Below, piece after piece: positions 15,968 through 25,025 of a stretch of DNA of 64,000 nucleotides. Source of the stretch: Butyrivibrio sp. XPD2002 (GTDB lineage: Bacteria; Bacillota; Clostridia; Lachnospirales; Lachnospiraceae); NCBI RefSeq assembly GCF_000423945.1, contig NZ_AUIY01000016.1, positions 1 to 64,000 on the forward strand, in the 5' to 3' direction. The translations under genes were made by a program, and so were the position numbers. Within the stretch, counting starts at the first letter, position 1. Each line of letters starts with the position of its first letter. Below the pieces are notes generated by a model. The model saw only the letters and a program-made list of their open reading frames with translations. It made no database searches and was not told the origin of the DNA.

Positions 15968-18640
15968 ATGAGAAAAGAATTAGCAAAGACATATGATCCC
16001 AAAGGAATTGAGGATCGACTTTATAAGAAATGGGAAGATAATAAGTATTTTCATGCTGAAGTGGATGAGACAAAGAAACCATTCACTATTGTAATTCCCC
16101 CTCCGAATATTACCGGTAAGCTTCACATGGGACATGCTCTTGATAACACAATGCAGGATATTCTTATCCGTTACAAGAGAATGCAGGGCTACAATGCACT
16201 TTGGCAGCCCGGTACAGACCATGCTTCAATCGCTACTGAGGTTAAGATCATCGACACTCTTAAGGCAGAGGGTATAGATAAGAGAGATCTCGGAAGAGAG
16301 AAATTCTTAGAGCGTGCCTGGGAGTGGAAAAAGGAATACGGCGGAACAATCATTTCCCAGCTTAAAAAGATGGGATCTTCATGTGATTGGGACAGAGAGC
16401 GCTTCACAATGGATGACGGCTGTAACGAAGCAGTTACAGAGGTCTTCTGTAAGATGCACGAAAAAGGCTACATATATAAAGGAAACAGAATTGTAAACTG
16501 GTGTCCTGTATGTAAGACTTCTATTTCTGATGCAGAGGTTGAGTACGAGGAGCAGGCTGGTCATCTTTGGCATATTAAATATCCTCTGATCGATGAAGAC
16601 GGAACAGTAAGTAAGACAGAATTCATTGAGTTTGCTACAACACGTCCTGAGACAATGCTTGGTGATACAGCTGTTGCAGTTAATCCCGATGATGACAGAT
16701 ATAAGAGCTTCAAGGGTAAGAAGGTTCTTCTTCCTATAGTAAATAGAGAGCTTCCTATCGTAGAAGACAATTATGTGGATATGGAATTCGGTACCGGTGT
16801 AGTTAAGATCACTCCCGGCCATGACCCGAATGACTTTGAGGTTGGTAAGAGACACAATCTTGAAGAAATCAACATCCTTAACGACGACGCTACCATCAAT
16901 GCCAACGGTGGCAAGTTCGAAGGTATGGATCGCTACGAAGCAAGAGAAGCCATCGTTAAAGAGCTTGATGAGATGGGTCTTCTTGTTGAGATAGAAGATT
17001 ATTCTCATAATGTAGGTACTCATGACCGTTGCCATACAACAGTTGAGCCTATGATCAAGGCTCAGTGGTTTGTAAAAATGGATGAGCTTATCAAGCCTGC
17101 TGTTAAGGCAGTAAAGGAAGGCGAGATCAAGCTGATTCCTCCGAGAATGGAGAAGACCTACTTCAACTGGACAGATAATATCCGTGACTGGTGTATTTCC
17201 AGACAGCTTTGGTGGGGACACAGAATTCCTGCTTATTACTGTGATAAGTGCGGAGAGGTAGTTGTTTCCAAGGAAGCTCCTACAGTATGTCCTAAGTGTG
17301 GTGAGACTCACTTCACACAGGATCCTGATACACTGGATACTTGGTTCTCATCAGCACTCTGGCCCTTCGAGACACTTGGATGGCCTCATGACACCAGGGA
17401 GCTCAAGTACTTCTTCCCTACAGACGTACTTGTAACCGGATATGACATTATCTTCTTCTGGGTAATCAGAATGATCTTCTCAAGCTATGAGCAGATGGGA
17501 ACATATCCTTTCCACACAGTTCTTTTCCATGGACTGGTAAGAGATTCTCAGGGAAGAAAGATGAGTAAATCTCTTGGAAACGGTATTGATCCTCTTGATA
17601 TCATTGAGAATTATGGTGCAGATGCACTCAGACTTACTCTTATCACAGGTAACGCACCTGGAAATGATATGCGTTTCTACAACGAGAGAGTAGAGAATAG
17701 CCGTAACTTTGCCAATAAGGTATGGAATGCTTCACGTTTCATCATGATGAACATGGGTGAAAACGAGAAGAGCGCAATCAACCAGCCTGCTCCTGCAGGA
17801 CTTGAGCCTGTTGATAAGTGGATTCTTTCAAGACTTAATAACACAATACGTGAAGTAACCGAGAACATGGATAAATACGAGCTCGGTATCGCAGTTCAGA
17901 AGGTTTATGACTTCATCTGGGATGAGTTCTGTGACTGGTACATCGAGATGGTTAAGCCCCGTCTTTATAACTCAGACGACGAGACCTCTCATAAGGCAGT
18001 TCTTTGGACACTTCAGACTGTACTTATTAATGCACTTAAGCTCCTTCATCCGTACATGCCTTTTGTTACAGAGGAAATATTCTGCACACTTCAGGACGAA
18101 GAGGAGTCCATCATGATCTCCACATGGCCTGAGTACAAGGATGAGTGGAATTATGCCGCTGATGAGAAGGCAATCGAGACCATCAAGGAAGCAGTAAGAG
18201 GAATCCGTAACATCCGTACACAGATGAACGTTGCTCCTTCCCGCAAGGCTCTTGTTTATGTCGTTTCAGATAAGGAAGAAGTACTTGATATTTTCCGCAC
18301 AGGTAAGCTGTTCTTTGAGACACTTGCCAGCGCTTCTGAGTCTGTTTGCCAGAATGATAAGTCCGGCATTGCAGACGATGCAGTATCTGTAGTTCTTGCA
18401 GAAGCTACTATATATATTCCTTTCTCAGATCTCGTTGATATTTCAGCTGAGATTGAGAGACTTGAAAAGGAGAAGAAGCGTCTCGAGGGCGAGCTCAAGA
18501 GATCACAGAGCATGCTTTCAAATGAGCGTTTCCTTTCAAAGGCTCCGGCTGAGAAGATTGAGGAAGAAAAAGAGAAGCAGAAGAAGTACGAGCAGACCTA
18601 TGCACAGGTTGCAGAAAGACTTGCGCAGCTGAAAAAGTGA
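15968..18640 (+). CDS. valS: Valyl-tRNA synthetase
   Basis: Class I aminoacyl-tRNA synthetase charging tRNA-Val, 890 residues from the chosen start. It has the HIGH motif in PPNITGKLHMGHAL (HMGH about 54-57), the editing-domain pattern TTRPETMLGDTAV and GTGVVKITPGHDPND, the WWGHRIPAYY segment, the KMSKS box in GRKMSKSLGNG (about 531-535) and the C-terminal coiled-coil arm ending QLKK. The frame is open to 15953, but GAGGA (15955-15959) with an 8-base spacer selects the ATG at 15968. folC follows after 10 bases, a common Firmicute pairing. No T-box is seen upstream. Confidence 0.97.
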   Translation: MRKELAKTYDPKGIEDRLYKKWEDNKYFHAEVDETKKPFTIVIPPPNITGKLHMGHALDNTMQDILIRYKRMQGYNALWQPGTDHASIATEVKIIDTLKAEGIDKRDLGREKFLERAWEWKKEYGGTIISQLKKMGSSCDWDRERFTMDDGCNEAVTEVFCKMHEKGYIYKGNRIVNWCPVCKTSISDAEVEYEEQAGHLWHIKYPLIDEDGTVSKTEFIEFATTRPETMLGDTAVAVNPDDDRYKSFKGKKVLLPIVNRELPIVEDNYVDMEFGTGVVKITPGHDPNDFEVGKRHNLEEINILNDDATINANGGKFEGMDRYEAREAIVKELDEMGLLVEIEDYSHNVGTHDRCHTTVEPMIKAQWFVKMDELIKPAVKAVKEGEIKLIPPRMEKTYFNWTDNIRDWCISRQLWWGHRIPAYYCDKCGEVVVSKEAPTVCPKCGETHFTQDPDTLDTWFSSALWPFETLGWPHDTRELKYFFPTDVLVTGYDIIFFWVIRMIFSSYEQMGTYPFHTVLFHGLVRDSQGRKMSKSLGNGIDPLDIIENYGADALRLTLITGNAPGNDMRFYNERVENSRNFANKVWNASRFIMMNMGENEKSAINQPAPAGLEPVDKWILSRLNNTIREVTENMDKYELGIAVQKVYDFIWDEFCDWYIEMVKPRLYNSDDETSHKAVLWTLQTVLINALKLLHPYMPFVTEEIFCTLQDEEESIMISTWPEYKDEWNYAADEKAIETIKEAVRGIRNIRTQMNVAPSRKALVYVVSDKEEVLDIFRTGKLFFETLASASESVCQNDKSGIADDAVSVVLAEATIYIPFSDLVDISAEIERLEKEKKRLEGELKRSQSMLSNERFLSKAPAEKIEEEKEKQKKYEQTYAQVAERLAQLKK

Positions 18641-18650
18641 CGATAGAGCT

Positions 18651-20051
18651 ATGAGTGAAGATTTTACAAAATATGCATCCGACATGCTTGAGCGTCTGGA
18701 CAGAGGTGAGAGACTTGGCTTCTATGAATGTGATCGCTTTGTAGATCAGATTCCTGCTTTTACAGAGAAGCATTCCGTCGAGGATACACGCAAATTCCTT
18801 GAATATCTTGGAAGCCCTGACAGAAAGATGCATATTATTCATGTGGCCGGAACAAACGGCAAGGGATCGGTATGTAATTACCTCTCCGAGATATTGAGAC
18901 AGGCAGGCTTCAAGGTTGGAATGTTCACCTCACCGCATCTGGTGAAGGTGACTGAAAGATTCTGCATTAATGGAATTCCAATCGATGATTCCATGTTCTG
19001 CGAGAGTTTTGGGGACCTTATAAGAAAAATCAGGGATTATGAAGTAGATAATTATTTCCCTACATATTTTGAATTCCTGTTTTTTATGGCTATGCTTCTC
19101 TATGGAAAGTATCCTGTGGATTACCTTGTCCTCGAGACTGGCCTCGGTGGAAGACTTGACGCCACTAACAGCGTTCATGAGCCGGTACTTGATGTAATAA
19201 CAGAGATTGGCCTTGATCACATGCAGTATTTAGGGAATACGATTTCCGAGATTGCAGGTGAAAAGGCTGGAATCATCCGTGAAAACACACCTGTTGTTGT
19301 TTACAACAGGCGTGGCATTAGTACGGATGTCATAGAAAAAAGAGCTGAAGAGCTTTCAGCGAAGGTATACAGAGTTGAACCTGAATTTGTCACTGAGATA
19401 AATACTGCTCCGGACGATGCAGGGAATATTTGCATTGATTTTTCCTATGAATCTCAGTATGATAAATACTGCGGTCTGCGTTTGCAGTCTGTCGCAAAAT
19501 TTCAGACAGAAAATGCCGCTATTGCGATAATGTGCGCAAGGGCTCTCAGAGATATGGGAGTCAATATAACCGACGACGACATAAGCTTTGGCCTTAGAAA
19601 GGCTAAATGGGGCGGAAGAATGGAGCTTATTCTTCCGGGAATTTATGTTGACGGTGCGCATAATGTGGATGGTATGGAAGCCTTTCTTGACTGTGCCGGG
19701 AATGTTCCCTGTGATAAGAACAGAATCCTTCTGTTCGGAGCAGTTGCGGATAAGCAGTATCATCTTATGATCAGACAGATTCTCGAGAGCAGACTGTTCA
19801 ACAGAATTTGTGTTTCTGTCCTTGAGACAGGAAGATCAGTATCAGAGTCTCAGCTGCGTGCAGCCTTTGAGGCAGAAATGAGACATTTTAAGGATAAACC
19901 TGATATCAGATTCTCATATTACACAAGCGTCAGAGATGCACTTATGGATATCATCACTGACAGAGGAGCCGGAGATGTAGTATTTGCAGCCGGTTCGCTG
20001 TACCTGGTTGGGCAGGTTAGAGAATCACTGGGGATAATGCCCGGTAACTGA
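18651..20051 (+). CDS. folC: Folylpolyglutamate synthase/dihydrofolate synthase
   Basis: The 466-residue Mur-ligase-like enzyme adds glutamate to dihydropteroate and folates, using ATP. Key elements are the P-loop VAGTNGKGSV (65-74), the following FTSPHLVKVTERF, the LETGLGGRLDATN segment, GLDHMQYLGNTISEIAGEKAGI and WGGRMEL with DGAHNVDGM in the C-terminal domain. About 40 residues precede the usual start of the Mur-ligase core, as is often found in clostridial FolC. It is 10 bases downstream of valS and surely co-transcribed. Confidence 0.95.
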   Translation: MSEDFTKYASDMLERLDRGERLGFYECDRFVDQIPAFTEKHSVEDTRKFLEYLGSPDRKMHIIHVAGTNGKGSVCNYLSEILRQAGFKVGMFTSPHLVKVTERFCINGIPIDDSMFCESFGDLIRKIRDYEVDNYFPTYFEFLFFMAMLLYGKYPVDYLVLETGLGGRLDATNSVHEPVLDVITEIGLDHMQYLGNTISEIAGEKAGIIRENTPVVVYNRRGISTDVIEKRAEELSAKVYRVEPEFVTEINTAPDDAGNICIDFSYESQYDKYCGLRLQSVAKFQTENAAIAIMCARALRDMGVNITDDDISFGLRKAKWGGRMELILPGIYVDGAHNVDGMEAFLDCAGNVPCDKNRILLFGAVADKQYHLMIRQILESRLFNRICVSVLETGRSVSESQLRAAFEAEMRHFKDKPDIRFSYYTSVRDALMDIITDRGAGDVVFAAGSLYLVGQVRESLGIMPGN

Positions 20052-20089
20052 TAAATCGTAGTTTCTTATGAGTTTTTTGGAGCTTTACA

Positions 20090-20260
20090 ATGATCAATTT
20101 TGAAAATGAACTTAAGAAGTTTCGTCCCAGCCTCGAGATAGAGGACGCTGAGGAAATTATCTACAATCAGGATCTGGATGATATGGCTGATGTACTCGTT
20201 GGCTTGTTCAAGGATGCTAAGGCTGAGGAGATGGGCCGCCAGACTCGTCCACGCCAGTAA
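20090..20260 (+). CDS. Small acidic protein of 56 residues, unknown
   Basis: The frame starts at ATG 20090 with TTGGAG nine bases upstream and encodes a 56-residue protein beginning MINFENELKKFRPSLE and ending RQTRPRQ. It is strongly acidic in the middle (EDAEEIIYNQDLDDMADVL) with a predicted amphipathic helix and a basic tail. It follows folC by 38 bases in the same direction. Codon use and SD look normal for a real gene. I do not recognise a family with confidence and assign no function. Confidence 0.65.
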   Translation: MINFENELKKFRPSLEIEDAEEIIYNQDLDDMADVLVGLFKDAKAEEMGRQTRPRQ

Positions 20261-20321
20261 ATTAGTGATAGTCCAAAATTCCAAACCGATTAGGTAAAAT
20301 AGAGAGGGCGAACTTCAAATT

Positions 20322-21734
20322 ATGAAATGTTATCAATGCGGGGCAGAGCTCACTGAGCGCGAATACTGTCCGAATTGTGGTGCTGCGGTTAAGGTATATA
20401 AACGAATCATTTCGCTTTCCAACCGTTATTACAATGAAGGGTTGGAGCGCGCCGAGGTCAGAGACCTTTCGGGAGCTATAGAATCACTGCACCAGAGTTT
20501 GAAACTTAATAAAAGCAATATTCAGGCCAGAAACCTTTTAGGACTGGTCTATTATGAATGTGGAGAAGTAGTTGCTGCACTGAGTGAATGGGTTATCAGT
20601 AAGAACCTTAAGCCTGAGGAGAATGCAGCAGATGACTATATGGACTTAGTCAGAAACGATCCTTCACGTCTTGAGACCTTCAATCAGACAATCAAAAAGT
20701 TCAACATCGCACTTAATCACTGCCATCAGGACAGACTTGATATGGCTGTGATTCAGCTTAAGAAGGTTTTATCAATGAACCCCGGATTTATCAGAGCTCA
20801 TCTTTTGCTTGCGCTTTTATACCTTAATAATGGTAATTATGCCAAGGCTAAGACAGAGGCCCAGAAGAGCCTTAAGCTTGACACGGGTAATGTAATGGCT
20901 CAGAGATATCTTAAGGAAGCTGAAGCAATGATGCTTCCCCAGGATGTTAAGTCCAGCGATGAGAAGGTTAAGAAGCAGAACGATGTAGTTAGATACACAA
21001 GCGGAAATGAGACAATCATTCAGCCTGTGAGAACAAATATGTTTACAAGAAGCGGCTCAATATGGGGCATAGTTCTTGGAGTTGCCCTCGGAATTGCCGC
21101 CGCTTATTATCTGATATTACCTGCCAGAATTCAGTCAATGAATGCAAGTTTCAGAGAGCAGATTGCTTCCATAAGCGAGGAGTCAGACTCCAAATCTGCC
21201 AAGATGGGTGAATATGAGCAGCAGATAGCTTCACTCAATACAGAACTTGAGACTCTCAGAGAAGAGATGAGTTCATACCAGGAGAGTGACAGCTCAGGCT
21301 CAGCAGCCAATGATCTTATGGCCGCTGTTTCAATCTATCTTAATAATTCTGAAGATATAGATGCAGTGCAGGAAAAAATGGATCCCATCGACCTCAATAA
21401 CATGGAGGGAGAGGCATCCGCACAGTTTACAGAGCTTTACAATTCATTTATGACGCTTGTAGGTAGCGAGCTCTCCAAGAGAAGCTACGCAACCGGATTT
21501 GATGCTTATCGCAGCCAGGAATATGATGTTGCGATAAGAGCATTGTCCAAGGCATTTCAGTATGATAACACCAATGTTGACGCACTCTATAATTTAGGGA
21601 ATGCCTACTACGAAAGCGGTGACACTGACAACGCCAAGGTTATTTACGACCAGGTTGTGAATAATTTCTCGGATACTATTAGCGCAAGCTCAGCCGAGAC
21701 AAAATTAGCAGAGATTAATAATGCCTCAAATTAA
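20322..21734 (+). CDS. Zinc-ribbon, TPR and single-pass membrane protein
   Basis: 470 residues. The N-terminus is a zinc ribbon (CYQCG at 3-7, CPNCG at 16-20). TPR-like helical repeats then cover about 35-210 (GAIESLHQSLKLNKSNIQARNLLG style). One membrane helix lies near 247-268 (WGIVLGVALGIAAAYYLIL). A coiled coil (about 275-330) and a second TPR pair with DALYNLGNAYYESGD finish the chain. The likely topology is N-terminal part in the cytosol and coiled coil plus C-terminal TPRs outside. It overlaps the start of the MBOAT gene by 14 bases, which implies coupled translation and a shared job in the envelope. No enzyme motif is present. Confidence 0.8.
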   Translation: MKCYQCGAELTEREYCPNCGAAVKVYKRIISLSNRYYNEGLERAEVRDLSGAIESLHQSLKLNKSNIQARNLLGLVYYECGEVVAALSEWVISKNLKPEENAADDYMDLVRNDPSRLETFNQTIKKFNIALNHCHQDRLDMAVIQLKKVLSMNPGFIRAHLLLALLYLNNGNYAKAKTEAQKSLKLDTGNVMAQRYLKEAEAMMLPQDVKSSDEKVKKQNDVVRYTSGNETIIQPVRTNMFTRSGSIWGIVLGVALGIAAAYYLILPARIQSMNASFREQIASISEESDSKSAKMGEYEQQIASLNTELETLREEMSSYQESDSSGSAANDLMAAVSIYLNNSEDIDAVQEKMDPIDLNNMEGEASAQFTELYNSFMTLVGSELSKRSYATGFDAYRSQEYDVAIRALSKAFQYDNTNVDALYNLGNAYYESGDTDNAKVIYDQVVNNFSDTISASSAETKLAEINNASN

Positions 21735-23118
21735 CCCAAATATGACAAATTTTTCGGATTTATCTTTTATATTTAGATTTCTTCCGATATTCCTTATTGC
21801 ATATTATGTATTGCCATCAAGGCTGCGCCCTTTGATCCTTTTTGCGGGCAGCCTTGCATTTTATGCTTTTGGGGACCCGAAAAGCATGGGCATTTTTGTA
21901 GTTGCAGTTGTGGTTAATCTCGTTCTTTCATATAGATGTCAGGCACACAGTAAACCGGCTCTCATTTTTATCGTATTAGCTGATGTGGCTCTGCTTCTAT
22001 CCTTCAAGTTCCTTTCAGGCTATGGGAAAGTCCCGGGCCTTCCACTTGGAATCAGCTTCTTTACATTTAAAATGGTGAGCTATCAGGCTGACCTCTACAA
22101 AGGAAAAATTGCAAAATGCCCAGGAGTAGTTGCCGTGGCAGCTTATTTTTCAATGTTTCCGCAGCTAATGTCAGGCCCTATAATGCGTTATTCGGATTTT
22201 GAAAAGAACAAAATCCTCTCCGGAATAGAAGACAGATTCCTTATTTTTAAGGACAGATTACAGATTTACCTCAACAGACTTGAGGAGGGACTTGTGTTCT
22301 TCACTCTGGGCTTTGCTATGAAGGCCCTTATTGCTGATTACCTTGCGGCTATGTGGAATGAGATCGGAACAATCGGCTATGAGAGTATCTCAACACCTCT
22401 TGCATGGACAGGAGTTATTTGTTATTCCCTTAACCTTTATTTTGATTTCTGGGGATATTCACTTATGGCAGCCGGAGTAGGCGTGATGCTGGGATTTCCT
22501 TTTGTGAAGAACTTCGATCATCCCTATTCATCCAAGACAGTTGGAGAATTCTATCGTAGATGGCACATGACCCTTGGCTCATGGTTCCGCGACTATGTTT
22601 ATTTCCCCATGGGAGGAAGTCGTGAAGGAAAAGGGAAGACCATCAGAAATCTTTGTATCGTATGGGCACTTACAGGCTTATGGCACGGTGTGACTCTGAA
22701 TTTCATCGTGTGGGCCGGTGTTTTGCTCTTTATGATAATCATGGAGAAGTTTGTGTGGTCATCCAATCCCAAGCTTCTTAGTATCATTGGAAGAATCCAT
22801 GTCCTTGTATGTATACCTGTCACATGGGTTATTTTTGCACTTCCCGGCAGAGAGGATATGTTTAACTATATGGGAAGACTTTTCCCCGTGGCAGGAGCCG
22901 GAATCGCGGTTAATCCCGGAGACTTTGGCAAACTGTTATCAACCTATTGGGGATTTCTTTTAGCCGGACTGATACTCCTTTTACCCGGAGTATATTCCTA
23001 TTTTGCAAGACACAGAAAGGACTGGCCGGTAAGAGTACTGATGCTCATACTGTTCTGGATATGTGCAGCCATAGTATCAACCAAGGCTGGAAATCCGTTT
23101 ATGTATGTTAACTTTTAA
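21721..23118 (+). CDS. MBOAT-family membrane O-acyltransferase
   Basis: 465 residues, about 10-12 membrane segments. The family signature is clear: FYRRWHMTLGSWFRDYVYFPMGG followed by ALTGLWHGVTLNF, whose histidine (about 326) is the invariant MBOAT residue. Relatives such as AlgI, PatA and DltB move acyl groups across the membrane to polysaccharide, peptidoglycan or teichoic acid. The next gene is an SGNH protein, the typical extracellular partner. The start overlaps the previous gene; an ATG at 21745 is possible, but neither has a strong SD. The acceptor cannot be told from sequence. Confidence 0.92.
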   Translation: MPQINPNMTNFSDLSFIFRFLPIFLIAYYVLPSRLRPLILFAGSLAFYAFGDPKSMGIFVVAVVVNLVLSYRCQAHSKPALIFIVLADVALLLSFKFLSGYGKVPGLPLGISFFTFKMVSYQADLYKGKIAKCPGVVAVAAYFSMFPQLMSGPIMRYSDFEKNKILSGIEDRFLIFKDRLQIYLNRLEEGLVFFTLGFAMKALIADYLAAMWNEIGTIGYESISTPLAWTGVICYSLNLYFDFWGYSLMAAGVGVMLGFPFVKNFDHPYSSKTVGEFYRRWHMTLGSWFRDYVYFPMGGSREGKGKTIRNLCIVWALTGLWHGVTLNFIVWAGVLLFMIIMEKFVWSSNPKLLSIIGRIHVLVCIPVTWVIFALPGREDMFNYMGRLFPVAGAGIAVNPGDFGKLLSTYWGFLLAGLILLLPGVYSYFARHRKDWPVRVLMLILFWICAAIVSTKAGNPFMYVNF

Positions 23119-23137
23119 TCTTTTATAAAGGCAGAGT

Positions 23138-24349
23138 ATGAAAACATTTTTTCAGCATATTTTGTCCATGGGTATTCTTGTAGTAGCGCTGCTTCTTACT
23201 GTGGATTCCGCACTTGGGCAAAAGAGCGCGTATGAAGAAATTGAATATGACTCTTTGGATGCACCGATTATGTCGCTGACTCTCCGCCATGTAATGGAGG
23301 GTGGGCAGCCTTATCTTATAGAACTTTTGCGCAAAAATATATTCGGAGCCGGAGAAGAAGCTACGGATATTTCCGAGGGTGAAAATGAAGTAATAACACC
23401 TGAAAATGAGCCTGCAGGCGAACCTGAAAATGTAGAGCAGCCTGATGCTACTCAGCCAAATGAGGAAGTATCTGATGGCAATTCCGACGAGGTATCTTCA
23501 GGAGATGCCTTTGGAGAAGTATCCGATGGTAACGCTGAGGTGTCCGGAGGAGATTCTGCAGAGAACTTCGAAGAAGCAGTAAGTGACGGCGTTGCAGCTG
23601 AACCTGAGCCTGAAAATGATAACTATGTTATGACAGCCGTTCCGGATACATACTTTGATGATGCTCTTTTCATAGGTGATTCCAGAACCGTGGGATTATC
23701 AGAGTACTGTGAGGAGCTTAAGGGGCATGCGACCTTCTATGCAAAGGTGTCCTTGACAATTTATGGATTTAACAAGAAGGAATTCGTGGTTGTTCCGATA
23801 AGGACTGAGGAGGGCGTAGAGGTTCCTGAGGATCAGCTTCCGAAGGAGAAGGTTACAATCGAGGAAGCCCTTACAAGAAAGCAGTTTGCCAAGATTTATA
23901 TAATGCTTGGACTTAACGAGCTTGGAAGCGGTACGGCAGAGAGCTTTACTAACAGCTACGGTGAGGTTGTAAACCGTATCAGAGAGCTTCAGCCGGATGC
24001 TATCATTATAATTCAGGGAATTATGCATGTTACGCATTCCAAGAGCAGCAATGACAGAGTGTTCAAGAACACCACGATAAATGACAGAAATGCGATGCTT
24101 CAGACTCTGGCAGACGGAGAGCATGTCTTCTATGTTGATATGAATGAAGCAACAGATGATGAGAACGGAGCTCTGGGACATGATTTATCATTTGATAATG
24201 TTCATTTGAAGGCGAAGTCCTACTCCTTATGGTATGATTATTTGAAGAACCATGCCTTTGTAATGGAGAAGGATCTTGAGCAGACACAACAGCTTTTGCA
24301 ACAGGAAATTGACAGCAGAGCTGCTGAAAATCCGGAGAATCCGGAGTAA
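23138..24349 (+). CDS. Membrane-anchored SGNH/GDSL-family esterase or acyltransferase
   Basis: 403 residues. An N-terminal hydrophobic segment (8-24, GILVVALLLTVDSALG) is a signal or anchor. Residues about 85-165 are an acidic, Ser/Gly-rich linker with EVSDGN repeated. The SGNH domain follows: LFIGDSRTVG with the nucleophile Ser near 180, MLGLNELGSG and the catalytic DNVHL Asp-x-x-His near the C-terminus. With the MBOAT gene 20 bases upstream it forms the usual two-protein O-acylation module, with this protein passing or removing the acyl group outside the cell. Substrate unknown. Confidence 0.88.
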   Translation: MKTFFQHILSMGILVVALLLTVDSALGQKSAYEEIEYDSLDAPIMSLTLRHVMEGGQPYLIELLRKNIFGAGEEATDISEGENEVITPENEPAGEPENVEQPDATQPNEEVSDGNSDEVSSGDAFGEVSDGNAEVSGGDSAENFEEAVSDGVAAEPEPENDNYVMTAVPDTYFDDALFIGDSRTVGLSEYCEELKGHATFYAKVSLTIYGFNKKEFVVVPIRTEEGVEVPEDQLPKEKVTIEEALTRKQFAKIYIMLGLNELGSGTAESFTNSYGEVVNRIRELQPDAIIIIQGIMHVTHSKSSNDRVFKNTTINDRNAMLQTLADGEHVFYVDMNEATDDENGALGHDLSFDNVHLKAKSYSLWYDYLKNHAFVMEKDLEQTQQLLQQEIDSRAAENPENPE

Positions 24350-24362
24350 GGAAGGGCTGATT

Positions 24363-24605
24363 ATGGTCAGAGAAATGGTTTTTAAAATGGAGCGCCCGGG
24401 ACTTCTTAAGGAGGGCGATGAGATCACAGTTACTGAGGGTGAGCTTCCCAGTAACGTGTACTATACGATAGATCCGTCACTTGCGATGTCAGCGAACTTT
24501 CCCTTCAGAGAGAGGATGAGCGAGCGCAAGGGTGTGGTACTCAAGGTTGAAGAAAACGAACGCGGATTCTATGTTACAGCCGCGTTCGATTCTGATAAGC
24601 AATAA
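24363..24605 (+). CDS. Small conserved-looking protein, unknown
   Basis: 80 residues from the ATG at 24363, which has AAGGAAGG ten bases upstream; the longer frame to 24276 overlaps the previous gene and is not needed. The sequence (MVREMVFKMERPGLLKEGDEITV, later ERKGVVLKVEENERGFYV) looks like a small beta-barrel with no cysteines, signal or membrane helix. It lies between the SGNH gene and ridA in the same operon. No family recognised. Confidence 0.65.
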   Translation: MVREMVFKMERPGLLKEGDEITVTEGELPSNVYYTIDPSLAMSANFPFRERMSERKGVVLKVEENERGFYVTAAFDSDKQ

Positions 24606-24626
24606 ATATTAAGGAGGAATGAAAAA

Positions 24627-25001
24627 ATGCAGTATGTATCAACAGACAAGGCTCCTGCAGCAATAGGACCTTACTCACAGGCAATCAAGGCAGGGGATTT
24701 TCTTTATGCTTCAGGACAGATCCCGATCAATCCCGCAACAGGTAACATCGAGGGTAGCGATATCAAGGAACAGGCAGACCTGGTTTGCCGCAATATAGGC
24801 GAGATTCTCAAGGCTGCAGAGACAGATTTTGATCACGTAGTTAAGACTACATGCTTTCTTGCTGAGATGTCAGATTTCGCAGAATTCAATGGTGTATATG
24901 AGAAGTACTTCACAAGCAAGCCTGCTCGCAGCTGCGTGGCAGTAAAGAAGCTTCCCAAGGACGTTCTTTGCGAAGTTGAGATTATAGCATATTTAAAATA
25001 A
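24627..25001 (+). CDS. ridA: RidA family enamine/imine deaminase
   Basis: 124 residues, full family length. RidA hydrolyses reactive enamines such as 2-aminoacrylate from PLP enzymes, protecting them from damage. Visible hallmarks are the N-terminal APAAIGPYSQAIKAG, FLYASGQIPINP, the NIGEILKAA helix, the substrate-binding arginine in PARSCVAVKKLPKDVLCEVEIIA. SD AGGAGG is 9 bases upstream. It is inside an otherwise envelope-related operon, as a housekeeping passenger. Confidence 0.93.
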   Translation: MQYVSTDKAPAAIGPYSQAIKAGDFLYASGQIPINPATGNIEGSDIKEQADLVCRNIGEILKAAETDFDHVVKTTCFLAEMSDFAEFNGVYEKYFTSKPARSCVAVKKLPKDVLCEVEIIAYLK

Positions 25002-25025
25002 AAATATCTGATTGAGGGATGAAAA

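Noticed and set aside
16379..17311. Minus-strand open frame of 310 codons
   Set aside because: It is antisense to valS, whose motifs are complete.
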